Positions 10,311 to 21,155 are shown, counted from the stretch's first letter. The stretch: 64,000 nt of DNA from Nectonema munidae (GCA_030549495.1 JAUIRK010000907.1:434001-498000); one strand, 5' to 3'. Numbers and translations are program-made. The notes: generated by a model from the sequence alone, not told the origin.

Positions 10311-11572
10311 TATTCGGTGTGATTTCTAGGTCTAATTATGCTATAATATTGATGCTCTTACATTCTAGTAGGCCAGCACGTAAATTGAATAATAGATTTT
10401 CATTTATTCTTGCATTGGGAACGAATATTGGCCTTTATTCAGTAACGAAATTGCATTTTAGTTCATAATCCGTGAAGTTAGAAAATTTATCATTGGTTAT
10501 TTTACCATTTTCACTATTGATGACACAATGTCTCTCCTCATTAGTCCTAACATCCTGTACATGTGAATTCTTACAGTGAAGGGTGTATTGTAAGATGATA
10601 AACTTAATGTAATCATATTCAGATGAAGATGAATGGAGTTTAAATGTTTTGTGATTATTAAACATATTGATATTGTTGATGAGCTTAGACTTATGTGTGA
10701 ATGAGATTAGTACAGCTAACTTATGTGATTTTGTCATGAACAATTTGTTTTTTCAAATATTCAAATAGTGAGAAATTTCTTGATTATATAAGTGAAAACA
10801 ATATTTTAAAAATTTTAAGTGCTCAATAAATTATTTATTTTAGTGTTCACCTCTTTATTATATAAGAACTTGCATATTTATTGTTTGTGGCCTTTATGCC
10901 GAGTGTACGGTGCTAATGTGGCCTTTACTCCTAGAAAAGTTCCCCGCCCCTGATGTAGATCAATTCACAACTGTGGTTAGAGAACTGCAAAATTGTATTA
11001 CCCTTTTTATTACTAATGATGGTGGATATGTCGAAAAATGAATAAAAACACAATAAAACCATAAAAATATATATTTCCTTTTTTCAAATACTTTGTACAG
11101 ATTCTTTCTATCACAAATACAAATAAAGTTTTAAAAAAAATTGCACACCATGACTTTGTGTACAAAAAAAACATCAGAATTTTTATTATAACACATTGAA
11201 ATAAATCAATGGCCAAAAAATTTTATTATTTGTACAAAATAAATAAACAAAAATATTTATGTTAAAACCTTATTCAAATTTAATCTGTCTTTTTTTCAAT
11301 TCAACTTTATATTTTACAAAGATAAAATAGAATTGACAAAAAAACACATTTAAACTAAAAATCGTATATATTTGTAAAAGTATGTATGAATGTGTTGTAT
11401 ATTATGGGAGTAAAGCATGCGCACTTTTTCTTAGCCTATATAATCATGACTTTGGCGAGCGACTAGGCTCTCCAAATTTAATTCCGCTCATAGATAAAGA
11501 AAGCTTGTCCACACATATGATATGGCATTTTGCGGGCGTAGAGTGCATGTTCAATCTGTTTGTGCGCTTTAG
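10311..11572. other. AT-rich stretch without a recognised gene
   Basis: It holds possible upstream Penelope sequence to about 10440, an open frame at 10435-10743 on the minus strand with no recognised domain, and a lone GTTCCCCGCCCCTGATG at about 10938, which looks like the terminus of a CAGGGGCG-type MITE. From about 11395 the base composition becomes more balanced, and a TATATAA motif (about 11437) and TTTGGCGAGC lie just upstream of the cyclin exons. These could be promoter or intron sequence, but no exon could be supported. Confidence 0.4.
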
Positions 11573-12027
11573 TATGAGGATGTAAGCATGGTCAAATTGA
11601 TAGAGTACATGATGGAGTACATCTTGGAGTTGACCTTACTCGAAGAAGAAGTTTGCTTGTTTCGTCCATCACTCATAACTGCGTCTGCTTTATTCCTAAC
11701 TCTGGATATTTTACAACAACGTGTCGGCCAGGAAAATTGGGTACAAGCAAGTTTCTTTGAAGTTTCATGCGCGCGTTGACCATCAATATGATTTACTTTA
11801 AGCCTGCTCTGTTGAAAGAAACGACAGGGTATACAGAAGAGGCTGTTGAAGAGACAGCCTATATATTGAAGAAGATGTTTATTAGAGAAAAAAAGTATTC
11901 TGAACATGTAAGGCTTTTATTTTCATTTTTAAATCTTTATAAAGTCATACGAAACGTTTTTTTCACTTTTTAAAACATAAAGGTGTTCTTACCCGCACCC
12001 ACTTCCACTCTGCATATCATTGATAGT
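11573..12027 (+). CDS. Cyclin A/B-type protein, C-terminal cyclin fold (partial gene or pseudogene)
   Basis: Exon A, 11573-11740 (acceptor AG at 11571-11572), reads YEDVSMVKLIEYMMEYILEL, then a segment with RPSLITASALFLTLDIL ending ...QENW. A 62-bp GT-AG intron (11741-11802) follows. Exon B, 11803-11907, reads PALLKETTGYTEEAVEETAY and ends ...REKKYSEH before a GTAAGG donor. A possible exon C starts at 11983 (VFLPAPTSTLHIID). The order and spacing (LxELxLLE, RPSxxxASALFLxxxIL, NWPxLxxxTGYTEExV) match the second cyclin-box fold of mitotic cyclins, and the tail recalls cyclin A. The first cyclin box that contacts the CDK was not found upstream. An ATG at 11588 is in frame, so the copy is either truncated or has distant exons. 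A MITE follows directly at 12028. Confidence 0.6.
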
Positions 12028-12304
12028 CAGGGGCGCAGTTAGAGGAAGCGGGGTTTAAAAAGAATATGTGATTTCAAGGGGGAGGTTAAAAAGACTTTCG
12101 CTCCAACAATAATTTTGAATTTTTCCAATTTTGTATCTTTTTTATTACAGTAAAAGACTTGTTTGGCTTGTGAGTATACTTTTCATATTACTTTACTTGT
12201 TTTAGTGTTGAGTTTCACACACATTCTTTTTTAATAAATTTTACAAATTATAAAAAAAAGTTTACACCGCCTGCCCTAATAATAATTTTAAGGATGTGCA
12301 CCCT
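12028..12304 (+). mobile_element. hAT-type MITE (CAGGGGCGCA family)
   Basis: It starts with CAGGGGCGCAGTTAGAGG and ends with AAGGATGTGCACCCT, the inverse of the CAGGGGCGCACATCC terminus seen elsewhere in the window. The interior (TTTCGCTCCAACAATAATTT, later AAAAAAAAGTTTACACCGCC) is shared with 51040-51258 and, for the left part, with 54237-54330, so this is a dispersed family. No coding capacity. The target duplication is not clear. Confidence 0.7.
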
Positions 12305-13268
12305 ATAGATAATAACATGGAATGTTTTTAAGACATTGATAAATTTCAGAAACTTCAAAAATGTTGATCCTGTTCTTCTCTTTGCCTCTCATCTCATGTT
12401 TGAGGCTTTGGATCCATGCGTGGATATAAATCTATTTTTTGTGAATAAAGAAGATAAACTCAAGGGTTGACCCTTAGAGTAACATTTTTTATTTTTTAAA
12501 TTTCAAATTATTTGCCTTGTCAAATATTCCCTGTAATTTTTTGAACAACCAGGCGTGAAAAAATAACTAACAGGATATTTAAATTAAATTTTAAAAGTAA
12601 TTTCCTAAACAATTCAAAATATAGAATATATAAGTTAGACTTGGTTGTATGCTAAAATTTCATTGAAAAATAAGAAATTTTATATATATATTTTTTCTTT
12701 CATTAGAAAAATGTGGATATATTTATCGGAGTCTTTTTTAAATAAATTTGGCGCTACTTTTCAAAGAACTAGGTCGTGGGGTAGAAACTTTGAAGGAAAC
12801 ACTGGTCTTCACTTTAAATTGTGAATGTGTGAATGAAGCTAATTTATTTTATCCTTAAACAGGCTTTATATATATCACACAAACCTAATGATAAAATATT
12901 GAGCAGGCAATCCACAAAAAGTACTCGCATAAAGGTACTATGAATGTTTCCTTCAGAGTGGATGAATATATCGAAGATCACCTTCATGGCTCTTCACAAG
13001 CGAAGAGTTAGCAATCATGCCTTTCTACCTCCTATTAAAAGTTACTTGTTACAAGTTATTGTTTATGTATTAATTAATATTAATAATAAAGTTATATTTC
13101 GTTAACTTATCTTATATGACAATTAAAAGGGGAACAACTCCAAACATAAGAGAAGAACAAAAGAATGTAGCAAAATTACTGAGAAGCGTGTATAGCCAAA
13201 AGGGTATAAAGGCGCTTGTATGAGATTGCCCAAGGAAAAGACCAGTAGATAAATGAGAATCTATTAAT
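12305..13268. other. Intergenic, nothing recognised
   Basis: AT-rich sequence with no open frame of note, no domain and no clear repeat termini. Confidence 0.5.
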
Positions 13269-13411
13269 AGAACAGATGGCCTAGTGGTAGGAGCGTAGTG
13301 TCTTGATCCAGATGGTCTGGGTTCGATTCTCGAACGTGACTATCCTTACCATCTGTCTGGGTATGGAAGTTTATTCTTCTCTATAGATGCGATACCGACA
13401 ACTAAAAAAAT
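13269..13411 (+). repeat. tRNA-derived SINE, family 1, copy 1 (best preserved)
   Basis: It has an A box TGGCCTAGTGG (13277-13287) and a B box GGTTCGATTCT (13320-13330) at tRNA-like spacing, followed by a tail ending GATACCGACAACTAAAA. The same body and tail recur at 59275-59405 and, more decayed, at 22865-22975. No cloverleaf closes fully, so it is a SINE and not a functional tRNA gene. Confidence 0.8.
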
Positions 13412-14131
13412 ATATAAGAAAACATGAAGCAGACCAGGATTAAATGCTCAACTAAACATGAAAATTGATGTCTTTTTTTATAATATATAAAAATATTTTC
13501 CAAAACCACGATATGATGGACACGCGATTCGATCAAATGATTTCGAATTATTAATTGAAATTATGTCGTGTAGTATACCACCATCAATTATAGCTTATAT
13601 ACTTTTTGGATTTTACCTTGATACTCTCTACAAAATTAATTGTCGAAGGTAAATAAGAATATTATACATTATAATAATTATATATATATTAATTTTATAA
13701 ATAAATTTATTTAACCATTTAAAATTTTTTCTATTTTTTGGCCAGTACTTTTCATACATTTGATTGTTTTGTTTTTCAACAGAATTTTAGATTTGTTTAA
13801 AAAGTTTAAATAAGAAACAAATACTTATCATATTCATAATGAATGGGAAGAGAAATAAAATGTTTAATAAAAGTCAACCCCCGCTTATTGGCGGTTCAGG
13901 ATTCGCGACTTTTTGCAGTGATATAACTGCTTGGCGAAAATTTTTAATTTTTTTCCTTTTTTACAACCTAAAAAACAGCAATCTCAACTTCCTATCACTG
14001 TTTTTGGACCCTGTAAAAAAGACTATTCTTTCAATTTTTGAAGATAATAATAAAAATAACTAATCCTCTATTTTGTGCAATCTCTATTTTCATAAAACCT
14101 TATTTTAAAGTTTTGGTTATCTTTGTTATTT
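13412..14131. other. Intergenic, nothing recognised
   Basis: AT-rich. A 74-codon open frame (13839-14063) has no recognisable domain. Its opening contains an unusually GC-balanced stretch (CCCCGCTTATTGGCGGTTC) that may be the edge of a decayed DNA transposon. Confidence 0.4.
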
Positions 14132-14159
14132 TTATTTAGTAAACTTCATTTGCATAAAT

Positions 14160-14400
14160 AAAAAAACCTTCTTTTTTCCGCCGGCCCGGGGCCCCCCGGG
14201 GGGCAAAAAACGTGGGGTTTGAAAAATCTTGGTCTTTTTTTTTATATACAACCACAACAAAAACCCCCCCCTCCCCCCCCCCCGCCCCCCCCGGGCCGGC
14301 GGGGGGGGAGGGGCACACAAAAAAAAACAAAAATGGGGGGGTGGTGTATTTAATTTTATAATTTTTTAAATTTTTTAAAAAAAAAAAAAAAAAAAAACGT
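14160..14400. repeat. GC-rich low-complexity block with homopolymer runs
   Basis: Isolated C-runs and G-runs (about 14180-14205 and 14264-14345) and a poly-A stretch (14378-14397) lie inside AT-rich DNA. The arms GCCGGCCCGGGG and GGGCCGGCGGGGG are partly complementary. It could be a hairpin-forming MITE core or low-quality consensus. Overlapping open frames here are artefacts of simple sequence. Confidence 0.6.
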
Positions 14401-15044
14401 ATTAATAATGCATTTAATGACCAAAAAGATGACGTCATCGATCATTTGGCGAATCCAGGGAACGTAAAATCAGGGTACGTAAAACGTAGTGTAATTACTT
14501 CATTTAATTATCTTAGTCACTCAAGTTCTTCCATGAGAAACTCAATAATCAGGGTTTTAAGTTTTTTGTTATGAGCATAATTTTATTTTATTTCCGTATA
14601 ATTATTGGCAACTCTGTAAGTAATTTTTAAAAACAAATTGTTCTGCTCTATTTTTTTTTAATTTACTTTTTTTTCCGATTTAGATTTAGACCACATTTTT
14701 TATTGTTTTCAAGTAACCGTACACTCGTTTCTCCGAACAATTTCTTTGTCTCCTAACCTGTTAGGATACTCGATGCTCTACTGTACAAGCAGACCAAAGA
14801 TTTTTAATGTTTGCTTAAAACTCCTTATAGTTACTATGTATTGATACTTATAAAACGAAGCAAGCTAATTTTACTTCGAACCCTCCGTGTAATTTTTATA
14901 TGGCGAAATTTTATGACTCAATTCATGATATTCATGAAACCTATGCTTTTAAAACCTTTTAAAATTTGATGTAGTTGTTCAGGAAGTTGTAAAATGTAAT
15001 TCTTCAAAAGAACTTCATTATCAATAGTTTCTGTGTTCTCAAGT
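14401..15044. other. Intergenic; probable flank of a pogo/Tigger relic
   Basis: No gene seen. It lies directly 3' (minus sense) of the transposase scrap at 15045 and probably includes the decayed end of that element. No termini could be fixed. Confidence 0.35.
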
Positions 15045-15320
15045 CTATTTGTTGTTTAAAGAAAATTGTTCTGTTGCAAGGTTTTCTATTGTTTCTGAAG
15101 TTATAAAAGACCATGCTTTATCTATCAAATACAACGAATTTTGGATAACACCTTCTTTAAGATCATATAAAAAAATATCTGGTGAAGATTGTTCAGATAT
15201 AAGACGACAAAGAAGTTTCTTTCTATAATGTTTTTTGAATGTGGCAATGATTTTTCCATCCATCGGTTGTAAAATAGACTTGCATTTTTTGGTAAAAATA
15301 TACATTTAAAATTTTTTTGA
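15045..15320 (-). pseudogene. pogo/Tigger-like transposase C-terminal DDE scrap
   Basis: Minus-strand translation gives SILQPMDGKIIATFKKHYRK followed by KLLCRLI. This is the block around the third catalytic residue of pogo/Tigger/jerky transposases (LQPMDQGIIxxFKxxYR in intact relatives, where the Asp of QPMD is catalytic). A second frame upstream gives FLPKNASL. The rest of the gene is missing or unrecognisable. Old fragment, distinct from the better preserved Tigger at 38545-40677. Confidence 0.75.
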
Positions 15321-15991
15321 AAATTCTTTATTTTTATCTTGCAACTGCATTTTAAATTATATATTAAAATAAGGAATACACATACTTTATCCAAAATTAT
15401 TCTTTACAACTTTTTCGTTGTTAAATTTAATGTTTTATTTTGTTTTGTAAGAAAAAATACTTGTTATGAATCGTTTTGCGAATTTTTCAACATACAGGTT
15501 ATTTTTATATAGTAAATTATAAGTTGTTCATTACGTGGTATAAACTTATTATTAACATCGATTTTAATGCTAAACTGAAACCTTTTGTTTTGCTTTATTA
15601 AAAGTAAAAAATATTTCCTATGATTCGCTATATTTTCATTTTTGGAATTTTTGAGTATATGTTTAACGCCATATATATATATTTAGATTTATAACAAGTC
15701 CTAAATTATTGTCCATGTACTCATCATAATCACTTTTATAGAGTATGAGAACTTTATTGAAACTGTTATATAACATATCATGAATTTTGTCTCATATAAT
15801 TGAAGTTTTGTTGTTGTGAATAAAACTCCATTATCCTTGCTAAAAAAATTCTGTCCTGCCAAGGTTAAATGTCTGCCTTTACTTAGCTACTTCTAAATCT
15901 TCCTTTATGATCAGGCTTACCTTTATACTTATATTTTTCAAGAAATTTAGTTAATTAAAAAAGTGAAAGAAAAGTATCACTTAAAAAATCA
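15321..15991. other. Intergenic, nothing recognised
   Basis: AT-rich filler. It contains TTTAACGCCATATATA at about 15662, resembling the AACGCCATCTA motif near the piggyBac relics at 24 and 42 kb. No gene. Confidence 0.4.
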
Positions 15992-16000
15992 ATCATTACG

Positions 16001-16384
16001 TGGTAGGACTTTTTACCCAAATACACACAAATATGTTCTTTATTTATAAATAAGAACTTGAAATTAAAAATAATATTAAATAAAAAGATATACAGATATT
16101 TAAGTATGAACGAGGGCTGGCAATAGAGTATTGTTATATATTTTTATGTCTCCCATTATCATGCCAGACCACGCATATATGATAGGCTAGTATCCTATAT
16201 GCGTGGTCTGGCAAGATAATGGGAAACATAAAAGTAAGTAATTATTTAAATTAAAAAATTATATTGTGTTATCAAACTTACTATTATAAAATAATTATTA
16301 TATATTAGGTTATTATTATTATATAAACAATTTTAATTTATAAAAAATATTTGTTTTCATCTATTTGGGTAAAAAGTCTTACCA
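16001..16384. mobile_element. Fold-back MITE with 9-bp target duplication
   Basis: Terminal inverted repeats TGGTAGGACTTTTTACCCAA (left) and its near-perfect complement ending GTCTTACCA (right) are flanked by the exact 9-bp duplication ATCATTACG (15992-16000 and 16385-16393). The 384-bp element has a second, internal palindrome at about 16146-16231 whose arms (CCCATTATCATGCCAGACCA and its complement) are nearly perfect over about 33 nt. A 9-bp duplication suggests a Mutator-like (MULE) origin; that is inference. No coding capacity. Confidence 0.88.
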
Positions 16385-16393
16385 ATCATTACG

Positions 16394-16857
16394 TTAAAAC
16401 GTTGGCACCTCTTTTATTAATATAAAGTGTTCAAAAAATGATAAAATGGAGCAAATTTAGCATAATTCAAAAATTAACTTACTTTAGAAGTTAAAAATAC
16501 ATATACTGTATGACATAGGGTGAATAGTTTAAAAAAGAATATTTTAGAATTTGGTGATTATATCAATATGAATGCCTTTCATTTGAGAAGTATTCGAATA
16601 TGAATAAATTAAGAAGTTAATGAATACGCTTGAGAATATTTAGTTTAGTAGTTCACAAATGCAATGAAAGATAAGCAATATCGCAAAACCTTGATTTACA
16701 TAAATTTCTTATGGTAATACATACCGTATTTGATGTAATAGTTTATAACTTGTATATTCATTAAACTTTAAAAAGTTTAATATGAAAGACGGCACCTATT
16801 ATGTCGAAAATACGTCCACCAACACTAAATAGACGCCTAACAGGTGCTGATGTTTCA
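16394..16857. other. Intergenic, nothing recognised
   Basis: AT-rich. The end nearest 16790-16857 continues the hAT dimerisation region in decayed form. Confidence 0.4.
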
Positions 16858-17721
16858 GATTAGCCGAGGTAATGTTGAGATAATTGGGCCAACACAGGGT
16901 ATTCATGCTGATGCATGTGCCAGTACTCTAGAAAGGATTCGATTCGATTCTTCGATAATGCAAGGAGAAGAATGTACTTTTCCAACTCAAATTTAGAGGA
17001 TTTTGTGTCATGAGATGTTTGAGTAATATCAGACATAAACACGAACAGTCTAATTTTCTTTTGAGGAGGACATGCAACCTGATTATGTGATCATGTTTTT
17101 AACATTGCCATTGTGTTTGCGTGCAACTCGTTTCCTGGTATACATCACTGGTGTTTAAATCTTGGATCAATTACGGGTGCCAAACTGAATTCTGGAAGGG
17201 GAGCGAATTGTGTAATTCTACGTTCCACAGACTCTCTGAGTGTAGTAATTAATGTATTATCATATTTCGATCTCATTTTTAAAAGTTCAACATCCAAAAA
17301 AGATTTTTGAAAGTCAATTTTAAAAGTTCAACTTCCAAAAATAATTTTTGAAATTACCAGAGTATATAGTACAACATAGCTTGACGTCCCAACATTTTGT
17401 CTCTGTTTATAATCATTGGCTTCTTCAAATGGAATCAATATATCGCATAGATCCTGTAATAAATTTCTCTCATTTAAAGTTAGTTTGGTAAGTTTCGAAC
17501 TTACCAAGCTTTTTCTGTGACATTTTTAAAATAGATCGGATCATCTTTACCTCAGAATTCCAACGTATATGATTGACGGCCTGAAGATTTGGGAACATGT
17601 CTAACAATGCCAGCAACTTTGTTAGTAACTTTACGAAAGACTCTTGTTTCCCTCCTTTACAACCAATTGAAGTGTGTGTGCAAAGCAAAATCCTATTAGT
17701 ACTTAGGTGAATTAGCTTCAC
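16800..17721 (-). pseudogene. hAT transposase relic (second hAT family)
   Basis: Minus-strand pieces are in hAT order. 17470-17721 has NHIRWNSEVKMIRSIL, the usual RWNSxxxML block. 17340-17480 reads LNERNLLQDLCDILIPFEEA. At 16800-17042 are LEYWHMHQHEYPVLAQLSQ and, past one stop, SAPVRRLFSVGG, the hATC dimerisation core (normally SAPSERLFSxxG). Many breaks; no termini located. A local tandem duplication of about 42 bp (17278-17355) falls inside it. This family differs from the element at 1776-4498. Confidence 0.85.
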
Positions 17722-17999
17722 TTAAAAATTAATAGTACAAAATTGGCTGAATTATTTCCTTTTAAATTTCGTGACTTTTTCTAAAATCGCTAGTTGCATC
17801 TTTAGATATAATTTCCATTGGTAGTTGAATGATACTTTCATGTCAAAACTGTCAATCAAAATCAAAAATTAAAATTTTTCTGCAAAATTTTGACATTATA
17901 TGTAATTAACCAAACTTAGGTTCTATATTATATACTCTCTTGAAAATTTTTACTTATATATAGTTTTGAACATATAACACTTTATATATTTTATTTTAT

Positions 18000-18715
18000 C
18001 AATAAACATTTCTACATTTTAGTTAATGAAAATCAAATTTTGATTGATGAGGAATATATCTAATAAAATATACCTTCAAATTTTATATAAAATTTATGTT
18101 TTTATACTAAATCCACCATGCTGATTTAATTTCTGGACTCATTTTTTACATTTAAGAGTTAAAAATACCTACAAGTATTAATCAAATTTGCAGTTTACTT
18201 CTAAAAATTGTCTCCAAAAATATTCATTCAAATTTTACATGAAATATATGTTTTTATACTAAATTAATCATACTGCTTTTATTTCTTGACTCAGATTTTG
18301 AATTTAAGGTTAGAAAATATCTATCAGTTTTACTAAAATTTGCTTTTTATTTCTGAAAACTCTCTTTAAAATATTATCCAAAATTTTATACAAAAAATAT
18401 ATATTTTTATAACAAATCAACAAAGCTAGTTTCATTTATGGACTCAGTTTTTGCATCTAGGATTTGAAAATATCTATAAGTGTCAATTAAATTTGCGGTT
18501 TAGTTCTAAAATTTGTCTATAAAAATATTGATTAAAATTTTACTATTTAATAAAATTTAATTAAAATTTTATATTGAATATAAATTTTTATACCAAATCA
18601 ACAATTATTTCTGAAGTCTGATTTTGTATTTAGAGGTTTTAAAATGTCTCAAAGTGCGATTTACGTCTAATATCTATAGAAATATTTTTGTAATTTAAAT
18701 AAAGTACTGTTTTAT
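18000..18715. repeat. Satellite-like array, type 1 (about 150-178 bp units)
   Basis: About four diverged units, recognised by a recurring block like ACTAAATCAACCATGCTGAT (markers near 18107, 18258, 18413 and 18594) followed by a GGACTCAGTTTTTGCATTT-like block and a GTxAATCAAATTTGC-like block. Single diverged units recur near 23590-23750 and 25340-25500. No coding capacity. Confidence 0.7.
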
Positions 18716-19510
18716 TAGTATAAGAGAAATAAGCACTCTGAAAACAAATTGAAAAGAGAATATGTGATCAATAGAAATAATTTTAAAAAAAAGTATGTAT
18801 CTTGACTAAATGGAATATCTACCATTTGCTAATGAATTAGGAAGTGGTGTAATGATATAATATTAATTGGTTCAAAAAAGATTTTGACCATAAAAAACAA
18901 GTTCCTTTTTTGGAAATTAAAAATCTTTTAATTTATAGCTTATCATCAGATAAGATTACAATTATCCTTTCACTAAGATTGGTTGGAAATCTGAAAATTT
19001 TTAATGGGTTAATCTATTTTTTAAAATGACCATCACAAATGATTATATCAGAAAAAAACTTTTGAACTGGGATTGGTTGACAAATATTAGGCTGAATATC
19101 TCTTCATATCAATTTATAATAAAATACACGGTACTGATAAAAAAAAGCCTAAGATGATCAAGAAGATTATTTAATCAGAATGCATTGAGAGTAAAAAAAT
19201 TTGTTCAAAATAAATCCTTAAAAAAGTTTTTTCGAACACATATTGCAGAATATAAATTTCGAATTAAAAATGGCTACCAAGAAAGGAACCATACAATGAA
19301 TAGTAAAATTACATACTGTATAAAGTATAGAAGAAATGATGCAGAGACTACCAGCTGATAACGAATTTGTAGCCAAAACGATGGAGGTCTTATCGAGATA
19401 CCTGGTTTACTGATAAATGAAATATTTTGAGTGAATTAAACACCTTACCCTTGTTTATTAAATAAATTAATAAAATAAGTAGCAAGAGAAATACTGTAAG
19501 TAGAATTTTA
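18716..19510 (+). repeat. Core of a composite repeat (copy A)
   Basis: About 800 bp located between two different tandem arrays. The same sequence occurs in inverse orientation at 34800-35700; shared blocks include ATTGGTTGACAAATATT, AACGAATTTGTAGCCAAAA and TTTTGAGTGAATTAAACACC. Plus-strand translation gives short coding-looking pieces (KKLLNWDWLTNIRLN) but no family is recognised. It may be the body of an unclassified non-autonomous transposon. Confidence 0.65.
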
Positions 19511-19519
19511 GTTTTAAGT

Positions 19520-20175
19520 TTTATTTGACATTGATTGACAGTTTAATCTATTTTTTGAAATGTTTAATTAATTTTCATAGAAAAGAGCATCATCACTAAA
19601 TTAGCCATACTTCATAATGGCATATATGTGTAAAAAACTTTTATAAGTATTTAAATAAAAATTTTGATATGAGTTGTCATATATAAATCATATTTTTGAT
19701 AAGTTGGATTGATTTTTTATAAAAAATGAATATCACCACTGAATTTAACATACTTATAAATGGGTATATATGTTTTCAAAATTATTATATAATTAAATAG
19801 ATAAAAAGTTTCTTTTTGAGATGAACTTTCATATATATAAATCAATTTTTTGTCAGATTTTATTGATTTTCATAAAAAAAATTAATATCACCACTGAATT
19901 CAGCATACTTGAAAATCGGTATATATGTATAAAAAATTTTATATAATTATTTAGATAAGTTTTTTTCGAATGAGCTGTCATATATAAATCAATTTTTTGA
20001 GAGATTTAATTTATTTTCATAAAAAATTAATATCTCCACTGAATTCAGCATACTTGAAAATGGGTATATATTTGTAAAAAACTTTATATAATTATTTAAA
20101 TAAAAAGTTCCTTTTTAAAATGAGATGTCAAATTTAAATCAATTTTTTGACACGTTTGATTGAAGTTGATATATA
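19520..20175 (+). repeat. Satellite-like array, type 2 (about 145-155 bp units), copy A
   Basis: Four units, each with a GAATATCACCACTGAATTCA-like block, then AAATGGGTATATATG, then a run into TTCCTTTTTGAGATGA and TCATATATAAATCAATTTTT. Markers lie near 19621, 19766, 19921 and 20066. The inverse copies are at 30640-30958 and 34057-34780. Confidence 0.75.
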
Positions 20176-21010
20176 ATTATTTTTCTTATAAATCAAATTT
20201 AATTAATCACTAAATATTTATCCAATATTACCTAAATTTGAAAAATTTTAATAAATCAAGCATAAAAAGGCTTATAATTTATTATAATATTGTATTGATT
20301 ATAATATTATAGCTATTATCGGATGAACCTTGTATCTCATTAAATTTCTTTTTAGTAGTCGCGTAGACATTATAATAATCATTAAGTCTATAAAAATGGC
20401 ACTCAAATTTTTCTGGCCTCTTAAAGTAAAATATTTTACTTTAAATTTTGTATATTCTTATTTCCTCAATTTAAAATATGGCATTGACATACATACAAAA
20501 TTTTATTGTCATAGCTTTTGTATTTCTAAAGTTATAGCATGTTTTCTATGAGGCTAATGAAGAGTCTCAAACTAGTTAGATTCACATGCCTTTTTATACA
20601 TACCGAAATTTAGATAAATTTAATATTTGTGTTTGTGATCATCATTTTGTTTCGAAAATTCTATCTCACTTTTTTAATTTAATTAATAAACCTATTGCTT
20701 TCAGTAGAATACTAAAGTATTGGTACTCATTATCTGGACCTAGCGGATTTTACAAAGCTGTCAAAAAACAGATGAAATATAGTTTAAGAAATTGAATTAA
20801 ATATGATTACCACTAGATTGTTAAATCAAGTAATTTTGTTTATTTATGTGAGTCTATCATCGAAGAATACAAAAACAGATACAGATATTCTTAAAACGGC
20901 CAAATTTAAATAGCATGTTTTTTATACCCAATATTATTTCAAAGAAAGATGTATATTTAATTCACTTGACGTTTCTTTTTATGAGCATCATACATTTATA
21001 AACAGAATTT
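20176..21010. other. AT-rich stretch, no recognised gene
   Basis: Two short plus-strand open frames (20330-20551, 20586-20795) show no domain. The second (ISxFFNLINKPIAFSRIL-like) is too short to assign. Nothing else seen. Confidence 0.4.
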
Positions 21011-21155
21011 AAAGGTAAATGTACTTTGGGGTGTTTTCATTGAAAAGGCACAATTGCGCCGCTTGTATCGAACTATGAGGAAAGAGGGCATGATGCGGAA
21101 TCGAACCCAATACTCTGAGTTATCGAAACCCAATATCTGGATAACTTTATCCAAA
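21011..21155 (-). repeat. tRNA-derived SINE, family 2, copy 1
   Basis: The minus strand shows a tRNA-like head: a B box of the GGTTCGATTCC type (plus strand GGAATCGAACCCAATAC) and a decayed A box. On the plus strand the element starts AAAGGTAAATGTACTTTGGG and shares GGCACAATTGCGCCGCTTGT with the copies at 23058 and 59761. Confidence 0.75.

Noticed and set aside
11382-11585. Plus-strand frame directly upstream of the cyclin exon
   Set aside because: Out of frame with the cyclin exon, crosses its splice acceptor and has no cyclin-like residues.
11569-11907. 112-codon minus-strand frame
   Set aside because: Antisense of the cyclin exons; the plus strand shows conserved cyclin motifs and splice sites.
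13269-13411. Functional tRNA gene
   Set aside because: A and B boxes are present, but the acceptor and anticodon stems do not close and the tail repeats elsewhere; it is a SINE.
14132-14438. Proline- and glycine-rich minus-strand frames
   Set aside because: Translation of C/G homopolymer runs; no domain.
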